Positions 20,886 to 32,890 of a stretch of DNA of 64,000 nt are shown one piece after another; the stretch's first letter is position 1, and each line of letters starts with the position of its first letter. The notes under the pieces were generated by a model, which was not told where the DNA came from, did no database searches, and was given only the letters and a program-made list of their open reading frames with translations. The DNA lies in the NCBI RefSeq assembly GCF_047948215.1, contig NC_134467.1:34811020-34875019 (forward strand), read 5' to 3'. Origin of the DNA: Lycorma delicatula (taxonomy: Eukaryota > Arthropoda > Insecta > Hemiptera > Fulgoridae). Position numbers and translations under genes: made by a program.

Positions 20886-22131
20886 TAAATATTTTTTTTT
20901 TTTGTCGTCATTTGACTGGTTTGATGCAGCTCTCCAAGATTCTCTATCTACTGCTAATCGTTTTTCATTTCGGTATACCCCCTAAATCCTATATCCCTAA
21001 AAATTTGTTTTACATATTCCAAACATGGCCTGACTGCCCAATTTTTTCCTTCTACCTGTCACTCCAATATTAAAGCGACTATTCCAGGATGCCTTAATAT
21101 GTGGCATATAAGTCTGTCCCTTATTTTAACTACATTTTTCCAAATGCTTTTTCCTTCATCGATTTGCGGCAAAACCTCTTCATTTGTCACTTTATCCACC
21201 CATCTGATTTTTAATATTCTCCAATAGCACCATATTTCAAAAGCTTCTAATCTTTTCTTCTCAGGTACTCCGGTCATCCAAGTTTCACATCCACATAAAC
21301 CTACGCTCCAAACATATATTTTCAAAAATATTTTCCTGATATTTAAATTAATTTTTGATGTAAACAAATTATATTTTTGACTGAAGGCTCGTTTCGCCTG
21401 TGCTATTCGGCATTTTATATCGCTCCTGCTTCGTCCATCTTTAGTAATTCTACCTCCCAAATAACAAAATTCTTCTACCTCCATAATCTTTTCTCCTCCT
21501 ATTTTCACATTCAGTGGTCCATCTTTGTTATTTCTACTACATTTCATTACTTTTGTTTTGTACTTGTTTATTTTCATGCGATAGATCTTGCGTAGGACTT
21601 CATCTATGCCGTTTATTGTTTCTTCTAAATCCTTTTTACTCTCGACTAGAATTATTATATCATCAGCAAATCGGAGCATCTTTATCTTTTCACCTTGTAC
21701 TGTTACTCCGAATCTAAATTGTTCTTTAACATCATTAGCTGTTAGTTTCATGTAAAGATTAAAAAGTAACGGAAATAGGGAACATCCTTGTCGGACTCCA
21801 TTTCTTATAACGGCTTCTTTCTTATGTTCTCCAATCGTTACTGTTGCTGTTTGGTTCCTGTACATGTTAGCAATTGTTCTTCTATCTCTGTATTTGAACC
21901 CTAATTTTATTAAAATTCTGAACATTTTATTCCAGTTTACGTTATCGAATGCCTTTTCTAGGTCTATAAACGCCAAGTATGTTAGTTTGTTTTTCTTTAA
22001 TCTACCTTCTACTATTAATCTGAGGCCTAAAATTGCTTTCCTTGTCCCTATACTTTTCCTGAAACCAAATTGGTCTACTCCTAACACTTCCTCCACTCTA
22101 ACAATTAATACTACAACAAAAGAAAAAGAAA
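20886..22131 (-). mobile_element. RTE copy, 5'-truncated, longest uninterrupted RT frame, perfect 12-bp TSD
   Basis: Flanked by 'ttaatgagtaaa' at 20874-20885 and 22132-22143. On the minus strand, 22096-21059 is a 345-codon open frame covering RT from the 'DQFGFRKS' region through 'FIDLEKAFDNV', 'GVRQGCSL' and 'LRFADDIIIL' to the C-terminal 'SETW'-equivalent domain. A normal RTE protein also has an N-terminal endonuclease, which is absent here. The element therefore cannot move on its own, although its RT frame is unusually clean. Confidence 0.94.
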
Positions 22132-22427
22132 TTAATGAGTAAAAGGATGAGAGATAATCTTTTTATTGATACATTTGTATCAATACAACATTTGTATTAT
22201 TTAAAAAAAAAAAAAACGATTTCAAAGTAAGACATTATTTTCCCGGTTGTTAATGATAAAAAATAAAAACAAGGTATAAATATTAAAAATTACCACTGCC
22301 ATTGGCAGTTATTGTTCTTTAATATAAGATAATTAAACAGCGTGCCTATGACAGTTTTGTATGTATATTTTTTCAGAATTTTTAAATCTATTTAAAAATT
22401 TGAAAAAAAACTAAAGGAGGTCCAAAT

Positions 22428-22640
22428 TCGATGTAAAGATTAAAAAGTGACGTGGATAGGGAATGCCTTGTCGGACTCCCTTTCTTATTACGACTTCTTT
22501 CTTATGTTCTTCAATTATTACTGTTGGTGTTTGGTTCCTGTAAATGTTAGCAATTGTTCTTCTATCTCTGTATTTGAACCCTAATTTTTTAAAATTTTGA
22601 ACATTTTATTCTAGTCTACGTTATCGAATGCCTTTAAATA
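22428..22640 (-). mobile_element. RTE fragment (RT core)
   Basis: Minus-strand RT segment ('FNLYM' region back to the 'NVD' region), with indels. No tail or TSD seen. Confidence 0.85.
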
Positions 22641-23045
22641 AACTCCTGTAAATAAACTTATTGTCCCCTAATCATGCTTATCAGTTGCTCATTGATATTT
22701 TCTCACCATTGTTGCAAAAATGACCTTTATTCAATGTTTTGTAATATTTCATTTAGAGTGTTTCATTACTACACTCTTAGTTTCTTAAGAGAATTTGTTG
22801 ATATCGGTTGGCTAACTGATTTTATTTACGTTAACTTTAAGCCACTATTTTTATTTACATATATTTTAACTTTTTTCTAATTATTTTTTATTAAATTATT
22901 ATTTTCTGTGCTACCTGCTAACATTGCTATCATCATGTCACTTAATGAAGAGGAGAGCGTTAAACATATAATAACCTTTTCTGTAGGTTACACATTAAAC
23001 TGAAAAGATAGAAACATTTGTTTGAACGTTGCTTTATATACAAGT
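22641..23045. other. Intergenic, nothing recognised
   Basis: AT-rich sequence between two RTE fragments; no supported feature. Confidence 0.5.
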
Positions 23046-23375
23046 CAAACTTTTGGTTATCGGTGTACCTAAAGGATTAGAAGCTTTTGACATTTTTTGC
23101 TACAGGAGAATGTTAAAAATCAGATGGGTGGATAAAGTGACAAATGAAGAGGTGTTGCGGCAAATCTATGAAGAAAAAAGCTTTTGGATAAATAAAGTTA
23201 AAAGAAGAGACAGATTTATAGACCACATAGAAGGGCATCTTGGAATAGTCCTTTACTATTGGAAGGACAGTTTCATGGGAAAAATTGTGCAAGCATGCAA
23301 CTTTTGCGATAATTAAAATAATTTGTTCGGGATGTAGAATGTAGGGGGTATAGCGAAATGAAACTACTGGTACTA
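23046..23375 (+). mobile_element. RTE 3' fragment, diverged
   Basis: Plus-strand C-terminal domain (frame 23029-23316: 'MLKIRWVDKVTNEEVLRQI', 'KRRDRFIDHI') with more substitutions than the other copies and no poly(A); an older copy. Confidence 0.85.
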
Positions 23376-25985
23376 ACACATTCTATTTTAACAAAACAAC
23401 GTAACGTTAATCCGTAATGACTAAAGCTTTAAGAGATTATACAAAATTGCTAATAACAGTGATATCACCGAATTACCTTAATAACCGGAATAGCCACGTG
23501 TGAATTACGTGTAATTAAGATCAATGAATCTATTTATTTAAGTAACACTACGTATTGAAGAGAATCCATTTCAATTTAACATTGATTTGTAAACCCATTC
23601 TATGATTTGAAGTAGGGAAATACTTAAGTAAATAAATAGGTACACGTTTCACATAAAATTAATATACATTGTCAATATAAATAAATATCATTTAGCAAGT
23701 TGTTTTAAGAAGTTGGAATCCCAATCAGCATGTTAAATTTTTATTCACTTAATATTCTCAAGTACAAAACGTCGGTGATGAATTTATCAAAAGGAAAACA
23801 AATTATTTACTATTAATGGTAGTCATTCATCTCCCACTTACTAAAGAATATATTTATAGGTTTATTTATTCATATATTTATAATTTTATTTAAACGCCAG
23901 ATTTTGTATTATATTAAAATAAAACCGGGATTATATTTTGATAGCGAACACATTCCTAAATTTTCTTTTTCCATATTACTGATAGCATTATAAAAGAGAT
24001 TATTTATGGATTAATAATATATTATATCAAATTATTAATGTTCATCTTATATTTTGCTAGTAGTAATTATATTTCAGCTTGTATTATCTTATATTGATGC
24101 TGCGTAAAGTGTGGTCAATTATTTAATAGTATGCTGCTATGGTTATTATATATCTGATATCGGTTATTTTTATCCGATATCTGTTTGATTGATTTAACCA
24201 TTGAGGTGCAAAATAAACCACATGCTATTAGTTTTTGATTAGACATAAAAAGTTTACATAAGTTTTGCGAACGAGGTCATAAAATATCACTTTTATTAAG
24301 CATCAGGGAAGGTAAATTGTGTTGTACAAATACCAGTTATTACGATTATGTTCGTTTAACGAGCAGTGTGTGGTTACAATCCAGCAAACTGAAATTATAC
24401 GTTTTTGCTTATATTATTCATAGGGATCCTCATGCGATGAGTTTATAATATCAGATGAAGAAGGTCTTAGGGGGTGTACATTGATTTGACGAACGTCTTA
24501 TAACCTTAAATGTTAAAATAAAGGTTCTTTATGACGTTTAGATGTTATGAGGCATCTTGAATTATGCCTCCTAACTTAAATAATTTAACCATGCACTCAA
24601 TAAACTGTAAAAAGACAAATTTTACTTCTTTGTCTATGTCCCAAAGTAGAAACAGTATATAAAATAAAATATCTTGTTGTATGGATAAACCCTCACTTTA
24701 AACGGGACGTACAAATTATTATTTTATAGACTGACATAGATATAAACCTCTTTATTACCATTGATTCAACACTTAATCTGAGGTCATCTACTATCACATC
24801 ATACCGCGAAATAACTTAATGGTCTGCAGGAGATATTCATAGATATTTCTCCTAAACTAAAACTTGTTCCTGCTAAATTTATGTATAGCAGAGTGAACAA
24901 AAAAATTCTAAATGAAATTAATTTTTTAATCAAATATTAATAAAGATTTGTTTTTTTTTTTAATGAAATCCTGTAACGGATTATCAAAACTAAGGAAGAA
25001 TACTTATTAATTTATAATTATAGTCATTATATTCTCTTCGCAAATCTTTTTCATCTTCAGAAAGAAATCTTTTTTTATCTCTTTTATGCTTGTTTTAGTC
25101 TTCTTCCTTTTTGTAATTATTTTTTTTTTATCAGTATTTCAAAATTAATAAATATTTTTAAATTACCATTATTTTAATGGAAGTAAATAATTAGTTTATT
25201 TAATATTCTTTTATATATATCATAAATTGAATTAAATTTTGAAATTAATATAACTCAACAATAAACTGTACGTGATTAAAAAAAAGTTAAGTTTATTATT
25301 GATTATAAGTTAAATTATGATAATTGTAAATCATGACATCAATATATTTCAAACAATTTTTAATAAAATTGATTTGCGTCGCTAAAAATCAAAAATATTT
25401 CTTGACATGTTTATGATTTAATAAATATCAAAAAGTCTAATATATTCAATACAGACTGTTTATTTTATTTTTTCTTTAAATCGCGTAAAATGAATAAAAT
25501 ATAACTGAATCAATCTTTTGTATTTATTTATACAAATAATACGATTTTTAATTATATTTTTACTATCTAGTAAGTATGGATAAATGCAATGAATATAACT
25601 AATATTTAAAGTATATATAAATTACTAATTTTTTGATATTTTTAATTATATGACTATAAATAATTAAATATAGGTGTAATAAAAAGCGTATAATATGTTT
25701 CCATTTTACTATGAATTATAATACATATAAAGACACAACAGAATAAAACACAGCTACTAGAAATGCAAATGTTTAATTAATCAATTAAGAATTGTTTACC
25801 TTTATTTCACGCTCATTAAAGTCCAAAAGTTTCGTATAATGTATAAAATGGTAAGAATATAATTTTTTAATTATATACACCTAAAATGTTATGCATAATA
25901 ATCGACCAAGTATTTTTCAAATTATAATTTAAAAAAATCATTACAAAAGAACACAAATATACTCGAATTAAAATATTATAAAAAC
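23376..25985. other. AT-rich intergenic DNA, no gene recognised
   Basis: 2.6 kb with no supported coding frame. The one noted element is a copy of the recurrent ~45-nt motif at 24352-24396. Confidence 0.5.
24352..24396 (+). repeat. Recurrent ~45-nt motif, copy 2
   Basis: 'tcgtttaacgagcagtgtgt' and 'ggttacaatccagcaaactg', similar to 4846 and 55455. Confidence 0.45.
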
Positions 25986-25989
25986 AAAG

Positions 25990-27097
25990 AAATATATATA
26001 AATGTACTAGCCGCTCGGCCCGGATATATACCCTTCGACAGACCTCCCAACCAGGCCTCGCTTCGCTCGGCGCTTTGGTGTTCCAGGTTTCCAAAGTTCT
26101 TTTTTCAACTGGAAAATGTTTGACGTCATCAACATTACTCCCAAGTTAAGAGCTTAATATTTTTTTTAGAAAAAATTTCATGCAATTTAGATACGTTATC
26201 TGATAACAGAAAATCCATTTTTTTAATTTACCGACATGGGGGCTGCGTCCCTTAACACCCCCTCAAAAATTAACTCCCATATAACAACTGTGAAAACATT
26301 TTCAGTAGATAATTTGGAAAAAACAACGTGAATTTTTTATTTTTTTTTAACTAAGGGGCAAAATCCCCCCCTCAACACCACACCTACTAATGTTTGCATA
26401 CAGTCTGGGAAAATAACTTCAATTTTTTTACATAAATCACTTTTAAATACATACAATACTTTTTTTAGTTAGGGTTCATTTTTACTCAGCTATCCTTTGT
26501 AATAATATTTAAACCTAAATTTTGTAACTGAAAATTTTGGGACTCAATTTAAACGCTTTTATAGTTTTACATATAATTTAAATAACTTAATTTGAAAAAT
26601 TGATGGATTAGGGAACGGGATCGGGCTACGTGTATTCGGTCGCTTTCCAAACTTAACGGTCTTTCGTCTTCAGTCTCTGCCGCACGAACAGTTTTCATCA
26701 TACGTGCTTTTTTAGTATTTCTCCCGATTGAAGAATGTCTTTTAGGTATGGTATGATGTTTTGAAAAAAGATCACGTAATTTAAAAGATTGCAGTTAAAT
26801 ACTTTACACAGTTTAAATTAGTACCACACTATGATAAACAAAAGCGGCTATTTATTTATGTTTTTAAACAGCTGTCAAAAATTATAAATGAATGAATCGT
26901 AAAAATTACTTATGCATTTGCGCTAAATCAATTGAAACTTAGGAATAACTGTACGTTAAAACTTCAGCCCTTTTCAAAATTAATCAATTCAATGATGAAA
27001 AAAAATGTTAGCTAAAAATTAAATTTTTCTTGAAAATCAAAGTCATTTTGAAAATTAAATAAGCTTTAAGGAAGAAATATAATGTTTTAAATTTCGT
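25990..27097. other. Intergenic DNA with anonymous repeat-like blocks
   Basis: 'tgtactagccgctcggcccg' at about 26003 and the C/G-run pairs near 26230-26400 ('cccttaacaccccctcaa', 'aatcccccccctcaacacc'-like) look like decayed transposon ends. No gene or named family. Confidence 0.35.
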
Positions 27098-29007
27098 TAT
27101 GTCGGAGGTCCAACCTCCTCTATGAATCATGAGACCTTGCCGTTGGTGAGGGGGCTTGAGTGCTCAGGGATACAGAGTAGCTGGACCGAAGGTGCAACCA
27201 TATCGGAGAGGTATCTGTTGAGAGCCAGACTAAGGAATGATTCCTGAAAGAGGGCAGCAGCTCTTTCAGTAGTTGTTAGGGGCGTGAGTCACAATGACTT
27301 AAACGGCCGTATCAACATCACTCAGTCCTCTGAGTACTGCGCAGCTGAAAGCAATGGAAAACTACAGCTGCTTTTTTACCAAGAAAATGTGGCTCTCTGC
27401 ATTTTCACATAGCAATAATGGAGGCGCCTTCCTTGGTAAAATATTCCGGAGGTAAAATAGTCCCCCGTTCGGATCTCCGGGTGGGGACTACTAAGGAAGG
27501 GGTCACCAGAAAATTAAAAAATAACATTCTACGAGTCGGAGCGTGGAATGTTAGAAGCTTAAAAAAGATTGGTAGGCTAGAAAATTTAAAAAGGGAAATG
27601 GATAGGGTGAATGTGGATATAGTAGGAATTAATGAGGTTCGGTGGGAAGAGGAAGGCGACTTTTGGTCAGGTGATTTTAGAGTAATTAACTCAGCGTCAA
27701 ATAATGGGCAGGCAGGAGTAGGTTTCGTGATGAACAAGAAGATAGGGAGGAGAGTGGAGTATTTCAAAACGCATAGCGATAGAATCATTGTAATAAGGAT
27801 AAAATCAAAACCTAAACCGACAACAATTGTTAACGTTTATATGCCTACAAGCGCCCAAGATGATGATGAGGTAGAGTGTGTATACGAAGAGATTGATGAG
27901 CAATTAAACACGTAAAAGGAGATGAAAATTTAATAACAGTTGGAGATTGGAATGCAAGCATTGGAAAAGGCAAGGAAGGAAATATAGTGGGTGAATACGG
28001 GCTGGGCAAAAGGAATGAAAGAGGGGACCGACTTATAGAGTTTTGCACGAAGTATAATTTAGTAATTGCCAACACCCAATTTAAAAATCATAATAGAAGA
28101 ATATACACTTGAAAAAAGCCAGGCGATACTGCAAGGTATCAGATAGATTATATCATGGTTAAGCAAAGATTTAGAAATCAACTCGTTGACTGCAAAACTT
28201 ACCCTGGAGCAGACATTGATAGCGACCATAATTTGGGGATAATGAAATGTAGATTGGGGTTTAAAAACCTGAAGAAAAGTTGTCAGATGAATCGGTGGAA
28301 TTTAGAGAAGCTTGAGGAAGAGGAGGTAAAGAAGATTTTTGAGGAGGACATCGCAAGAGGTCTGAGTAAAAAAGATAAGGTAGAAAATGTAGAAGAAGAA
28401 TGGGAGAATGTTAAAAAGGAAATTCTTAAATCAGCAGAAGCAAACTTAGGCGGAATAAAGAGAACTGGTAGAAAACCTTGGGTTTCAGACGATATATTGC
28501 AGCTGATGGATGAACGTAGAAAATATAAGAATGCTAATGATGAAGAAAGTAAAAGGAACTATCGGCAATTAAGAAATGCTATAAATAGGAAGTGCAAACT
28601 GGCGAAAGAAGAGTGGATTAAAGAAAAGTGTTCAGAATTGGGAAGAGAAATAAACATTGGTAAAATAGACGGAGCATACAGGAAAGTTAAGGAAAATTTT
28701 GGGGTACATAAATTAAAATCTAATAATGTGTTAAACAAAAATGGTACACCAATATATAATACGAAAGGTAAAGTCGATAGATGGGTGGAATATATTGAAG
28801 AGTTATACGGATGAAATGAATTAGAAAATGGTTTTATAGAGGAAGAAGAGGAAGTTGAGGAGGATGAAATGGGAGAAACAATACTGAGATCTGAAAAGTA
28901 TAGGGACAAGGGAAGCAATTTTAGGCCTCAGATTAATAGTAGAAGGAAGATTAAAAAAGACAAACCAACATACTTGGCGTTTATAGACCTAGAGAAGGAA
29001 TTCGACT
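27098..29007 (+). mobile_element. RTE copy with 5' region and endonuclease, RT mostly deleted
   Basis: The only copy here with the 5' part of the element. A GC-balanced 5' untranslated region of about 320 nt (27098-27417) precedes an apurinic-type endonuclease (frame 27418-27915 from 'AWNVRSL' through 'INEVRW', continuing after a frameshift near 27900 to 'DWNAS' and 'DSDHN'). A linker frame (28155-28814) follows. After 28890 it jumps into RT ('GTREAILGL...AFIDLEK'), so several hundred bases are lost, and it ends at 29007 fused to a SINE piece. This endonuclease plus RT layout is the RTE clade. Confidence 0.92.
27418..28814 (+). pseudogene. RTE endonuclease-RT polyprotein, broken
   Basis: EEP-family endonuclease (the type often annotated craniofacial development protein 2-like in insects). 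In active elements it nicks target DNA for reverse transcription. Visible landmarks: WNVRSL near residue 41, NEVRW near 73, then DWNAS, YQIDYI and SDHN. Disruptions: a single-base loss near 27900 ends the first frame, and a TGA near 28110 replaces the Trp expected before 'KKPGDT'. It is unlikely to make functional protein. Confidence 0.88.
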
Positions 29008-29046
29008 TCCAATCAGCTGATTTGGGAAGACGCGTTCACCACTAGA
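29003..29046 (-). mobile_element. SINE family 1 head fragment fused to RTE
   Basis: The reverse complement of the SINE head ('atcagctgatttgggaagac', 'gcgttcaccactaga') directly follows the truncated RT reading frame. Confidence 0.75.
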
Positions 29047-29723
29047 AAGTGTCTACGACATAAGATTGAAAAAGAAAACTTTTCCTGTTATAAAAATCTC
29101 GGCATTTCCTGCAGTGTTAAGTTGTAGATATTTTCTGATAAGGTTCTTGTACTAGTTCGCCCTCTACTTTTGATGAAGCAGATAATATTGGTATGATCTT
29201 CGTGGTCGAATATCGAAAACTGCAGTTCTTTTTTTAAATTTTTTCTGGATTTTTCACTAATTACTCTTTTGCTTGTACTAGTAGATGATAAAGGTCATCG
29301 TCATTTTACATCACGTGACTCAATTCCTACTTCATTTCCTCTATTGCTTTTTCAGGTCTCTTCTGTCGGTCCTCACATCCATTTGTAGCATCTTTCTTCG
29401 TGCTTTCTTTTTTGTATATTTTGTATCAAATTCGATTGTTTATTATCTGATCCTGTTTCGTTTGGTTTTGGTTTTTGTTGTTGTTGTTTTTGGAGGAGGA
29501 ATAGTAGTAGTAGGAGGAGGAGTTTAGCATAGTTTTGATCCTAGGTTGTTTCTGTCTGTCATCAGGTGTACTATAACAGGGCCATAAGTTTCCGGTATCA
29601 AAGTGGTCAGATTTTCCGAATTTCATTGTATTTTGATATTTATTAACTATAGGCAATCATTTACTGAAATCGAACTCATTCTCTTCAGCCAATAATGATT
29701 ACACGTAAATGCATAAAATTGTA
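29047..29723. other. Intergenic, nothing recognised
   Basis: T-rich. Contains an imperfect GTT/GGA/GTA triplet-repeat patch at about 29475-29523. Confidence 0.5.
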
Positions 29724-29735
29724 GTACATTAATGT

Positions 29736-30000
29736 TAACCCACCGGTTAACGCGTCTTCCTAAATCAGCTGATTTGGAAGTCGAGATTTACAGCGTTCAA
29801 GTCCTAGTAAAGCCAGTTATTTTTACACGGATTTGAATACTAGATCGTGGATATCGGTGTTGTTTGGTTTCAATTAACCACCCATCTCAGGAATGATCGT
29901 ACTGAGACTGCACAAGACTACACTCATACATATCATCTTCATTCATCCTCCAAAGTATTATCTGAAAAGTAATTACCGGAGTCTAAACAGGAAAAAGAAA
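29736..30000 (+). mobile_element. SINE family 1 copy with perfect 12-bp target-site duplication
   Basis: Flanked by 'gtacattaatgt' at 29724-29735 and 30001-30012. The head has lost the box-A region (it reads 'cccaccggttaacgcgtctt'), while the B box, body and A-rich tail are kept. The box-A loss must post-date insertion or be carried by a source copy. Confidence 0.93.
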
Positions 30001-30424
30001 GTACATTAATGTACTTGTTCGATAAAAAGCCATACAAGTATAAAATTATCAAGCATTGCTGATTTTCATGGCGGTGTTTCTTAACTTTTCATCCGGGGGT
30101 TCCAAATTAGAGGATCCAGTTAGTTAAGGTGTTAGTTATTAAATTTACATAAAAGTGATGGACGAATTTAAATATTTCCCTTTTACATAGATTTCATAAA
30201 AAATCTACCTATTGTAATGGTACCATGGTTCGACTTCCGGAAAATTTCGTTTAGTAACGAAGTTCGAACTTAGTTCGACATAACTTTGCGTTTCACATCC
30301 CCCAGGCCCCAAAACCATCGTCAGTTCAAAAGTTTATATATATATATTTCACTTTCTTGTGGACACATTAACTGCAGTAAGTTTGTACCTATTAGTTTCA
30401 AATTGATATATGAGATTTTGAGAC

Positions 30425-30471
30425 CCGAGATTTTGGGTCGTTATAAATTTTATAACGACCCAAAATCTCGG
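30425..30471. repeat. Perfect palindrome, 23-bp arms
   Basis: The left arm, 30425-30447, starts 'ccgagattttgggtcg'. A single T at 30448 separates it from the exact reverse complement at 30449-30471. In RNA it would be a very stable hairpin. No repeat family or gene context explains it. Confidence 0.9.
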
Positions 30472-32659
30472 TCGAGTTTGTTAATGGACTAAATCAGACC
30501 AGGGATCAAAAATCGAGCGGTTTTTTCGAAAAAAAATATCGCTATAACTTTCTAATTAACTACAATATCGAATTCATTTAAAGTTCCTACTTTTCTTTGG
30601 GTAAAATCCTAAAACTTATATAAGTAAAAGTTTTTGATATTACGAACCATTCTCCCGGAGGGTGGAAAAATTGTGTTTCGAAGACAAAAAAAAATCATAC
30701 ATCTCTTAATAGGAACTGTATCGAATCGTTTAAAAATGGTTGCAGTCCTCTAAACATTACCTAAAACGTTTGTCTGTAATAATTTTTCATATATACAACC
30801 CTGACGGCAAGGGTGACGAAAATATTGCAGGAATTGTAAGTAGATAGAACTTGTCGCATACTAAAAGTTTGAAACTTTATTGACATGCAATCACTGTCGT
30901 ATTGAGTAAATCTGAACTTTTTTTTTAACTTTAAGATGTAAATCTTTTTTATCTCCTAATTAGCACCAGTGAAATCTACTTCCGCCATACGGCGTTCCGA
31001 AAGGGATTTTTATTTTTTGGTCTTGTAAATATTTTTATGTAAAATCTTTCAAGGATTTATGTATAACTATTGATTTCTTTTATATATTGAATCTTTTAAA
31101 ATTTCCCAATAGGGAAAAAAAATTAATGACTTCCATAAAAAAATAAATAAATCTTGTAGAAAGAAAATTTATGTGGTAAATTTTCACCTTGTACTTTGCT
31201 AAAGACTTAGCTAGAAAGAAAAATGATCTTTGGCTAAACCAAAAAGAATTTTTTTTTCTGGACTTGAGAGGTTGAAAAATAATGTTAGAAATATCATTTT
31301 ACAGTTTATCCTTTGTATAAAATACAATTTTTTTGCAGAAAATATTTAAAAAAAATTATTTTCTAATATAAAATTCTAAGATATGGCAAATAAAAAAAAT
31401 AAAAAAAAACAGAAGTCAAATTTATTATAACTAAGCATTAACGGATTCAATGCTTATCTATAACTGGTCATGAGATGTAACTACTGCAAATATTGAATTT
31501 ACTGTGCATATTTGATGGTAAATTCGAAGTACTGAATGTGGAGGGGGTAAGAATTATTTCCCTGATAAAATTTATTTTTTCTCTTTTATTACCAACAGTA
31601 AAATAATTTGTATATAAAAAAATAACACTAAACGAAATCGGTAAAAAAAAAAATTGAAAGGGAAATTTCATGTTTTTAAAAAAAAAATAGCATTCCTTTT
31701 ATTTACTATATAAGGATAGTTTGATACTTATTTTTTACACTGGTCTTTTGGAACAAGTACTGGTTGGAAACAGCTAGTATTATTATAAAAGGTTTTTCAT
31801 CTTAATCAGATATTTATTTATTTTATTCAACGGTTAAACTACTTTTTTCAACTTCGTTGTAAGGTAATCATCAGTAAAATATTTTTGTACGAAGTTATAA
31901 AGTAACAAAATAAAATATAACACTTTATATTTCAGAATGTAAAAAAAAAAAAAAAAACACTGTTGAACCACAACAAAAATTTATTTTTAGCTACTGTAGG
32001 GTGTTGTGTAAAGTCAAAATTCTTCATTTCTTTTCATCACTTACTTCTTTTGGTTCTTTGATTTGTTTCACTGTTTCTTTGCTTGATTCATTATTCATTA
32101 TTCTTTGTGTGTTTGGTAAGACTATTTACTAATGTTTTATTTCTTTTTATGTTGTGACGTTATACCGCGATAAAATTAATTAGGATTTTATTTAGAGGCA
32201 CTTCAGTAAAAACATTATTTTAAGAAATCTAACACCTACTTTGCATACACATATACAACATACACATATCATCACCCCTTACATCTTAAAATTGAAATAT
32301 AATTTTTTTTATCCATTTAGTTTTAATCTTTAACTAATATTTTTGGTATGTTACAATTTGTATACGGTTTTCAAAAATTTCTACAATACACAACAATTTT
32401 AATTTCCGAACCAATAAAGAGAATTTTTATTTCTTCATTTAGCCTTTATTGTAGCTGGTTATTATATAACTTAAATCAGACATTTTTTTTTATTTATTCT
32501 TCCGTCGAAAAAATATAATATTCTGAATTTTTTTGAAAATGATTGATACATGGACCACAAAATTAAAAAAAAATTTCTTTATGATATCGCCACATATGTT
32601 TAAAAAATGTGTGTGGGATATTTTAAATGAATTTTTTAGCGTATAAAAAATTCCTTGTC

Positions 32660-32740
32660 AAACCGGGGGATATGACCCCGGGACCTTCGGATAAAAGACA
32701 TCGTTGACTCCACCACGGAGACCGATAAATTTGTTTATAT
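32660..32740 (-). mobile_element. SINE family 2-like fragment, inverted
   Basis: 'ggggatatgaccccgggacc' and 'actccaccacggag' are the reverse complement of the family head, diverged. Confidence 0.5.
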
Positions 32741-32782
32741 TTTCTAACAGTTATACAAGTATTGAAAAATATTATATGCCGA

Positions 32783-32890
32783 CCTAAGCGTAGTAGTTTC
32801 AATCTTTCATCAAGAGATCTCGTAAACGAATCCTATCAGGCATGAAATTTTTCATGCCCTAAAAATCTCCTTTTTCATATTTCCAAAAAT
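32783..32890 (+). mobile_element. SINE family 2-like fragment
   Basis: 'gcgtagtagtttcaatcttt' followed by 'cgaatcctatcaggcatgaa' and a body-like 'tttttcat' stretch. Confidence 0.45.
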
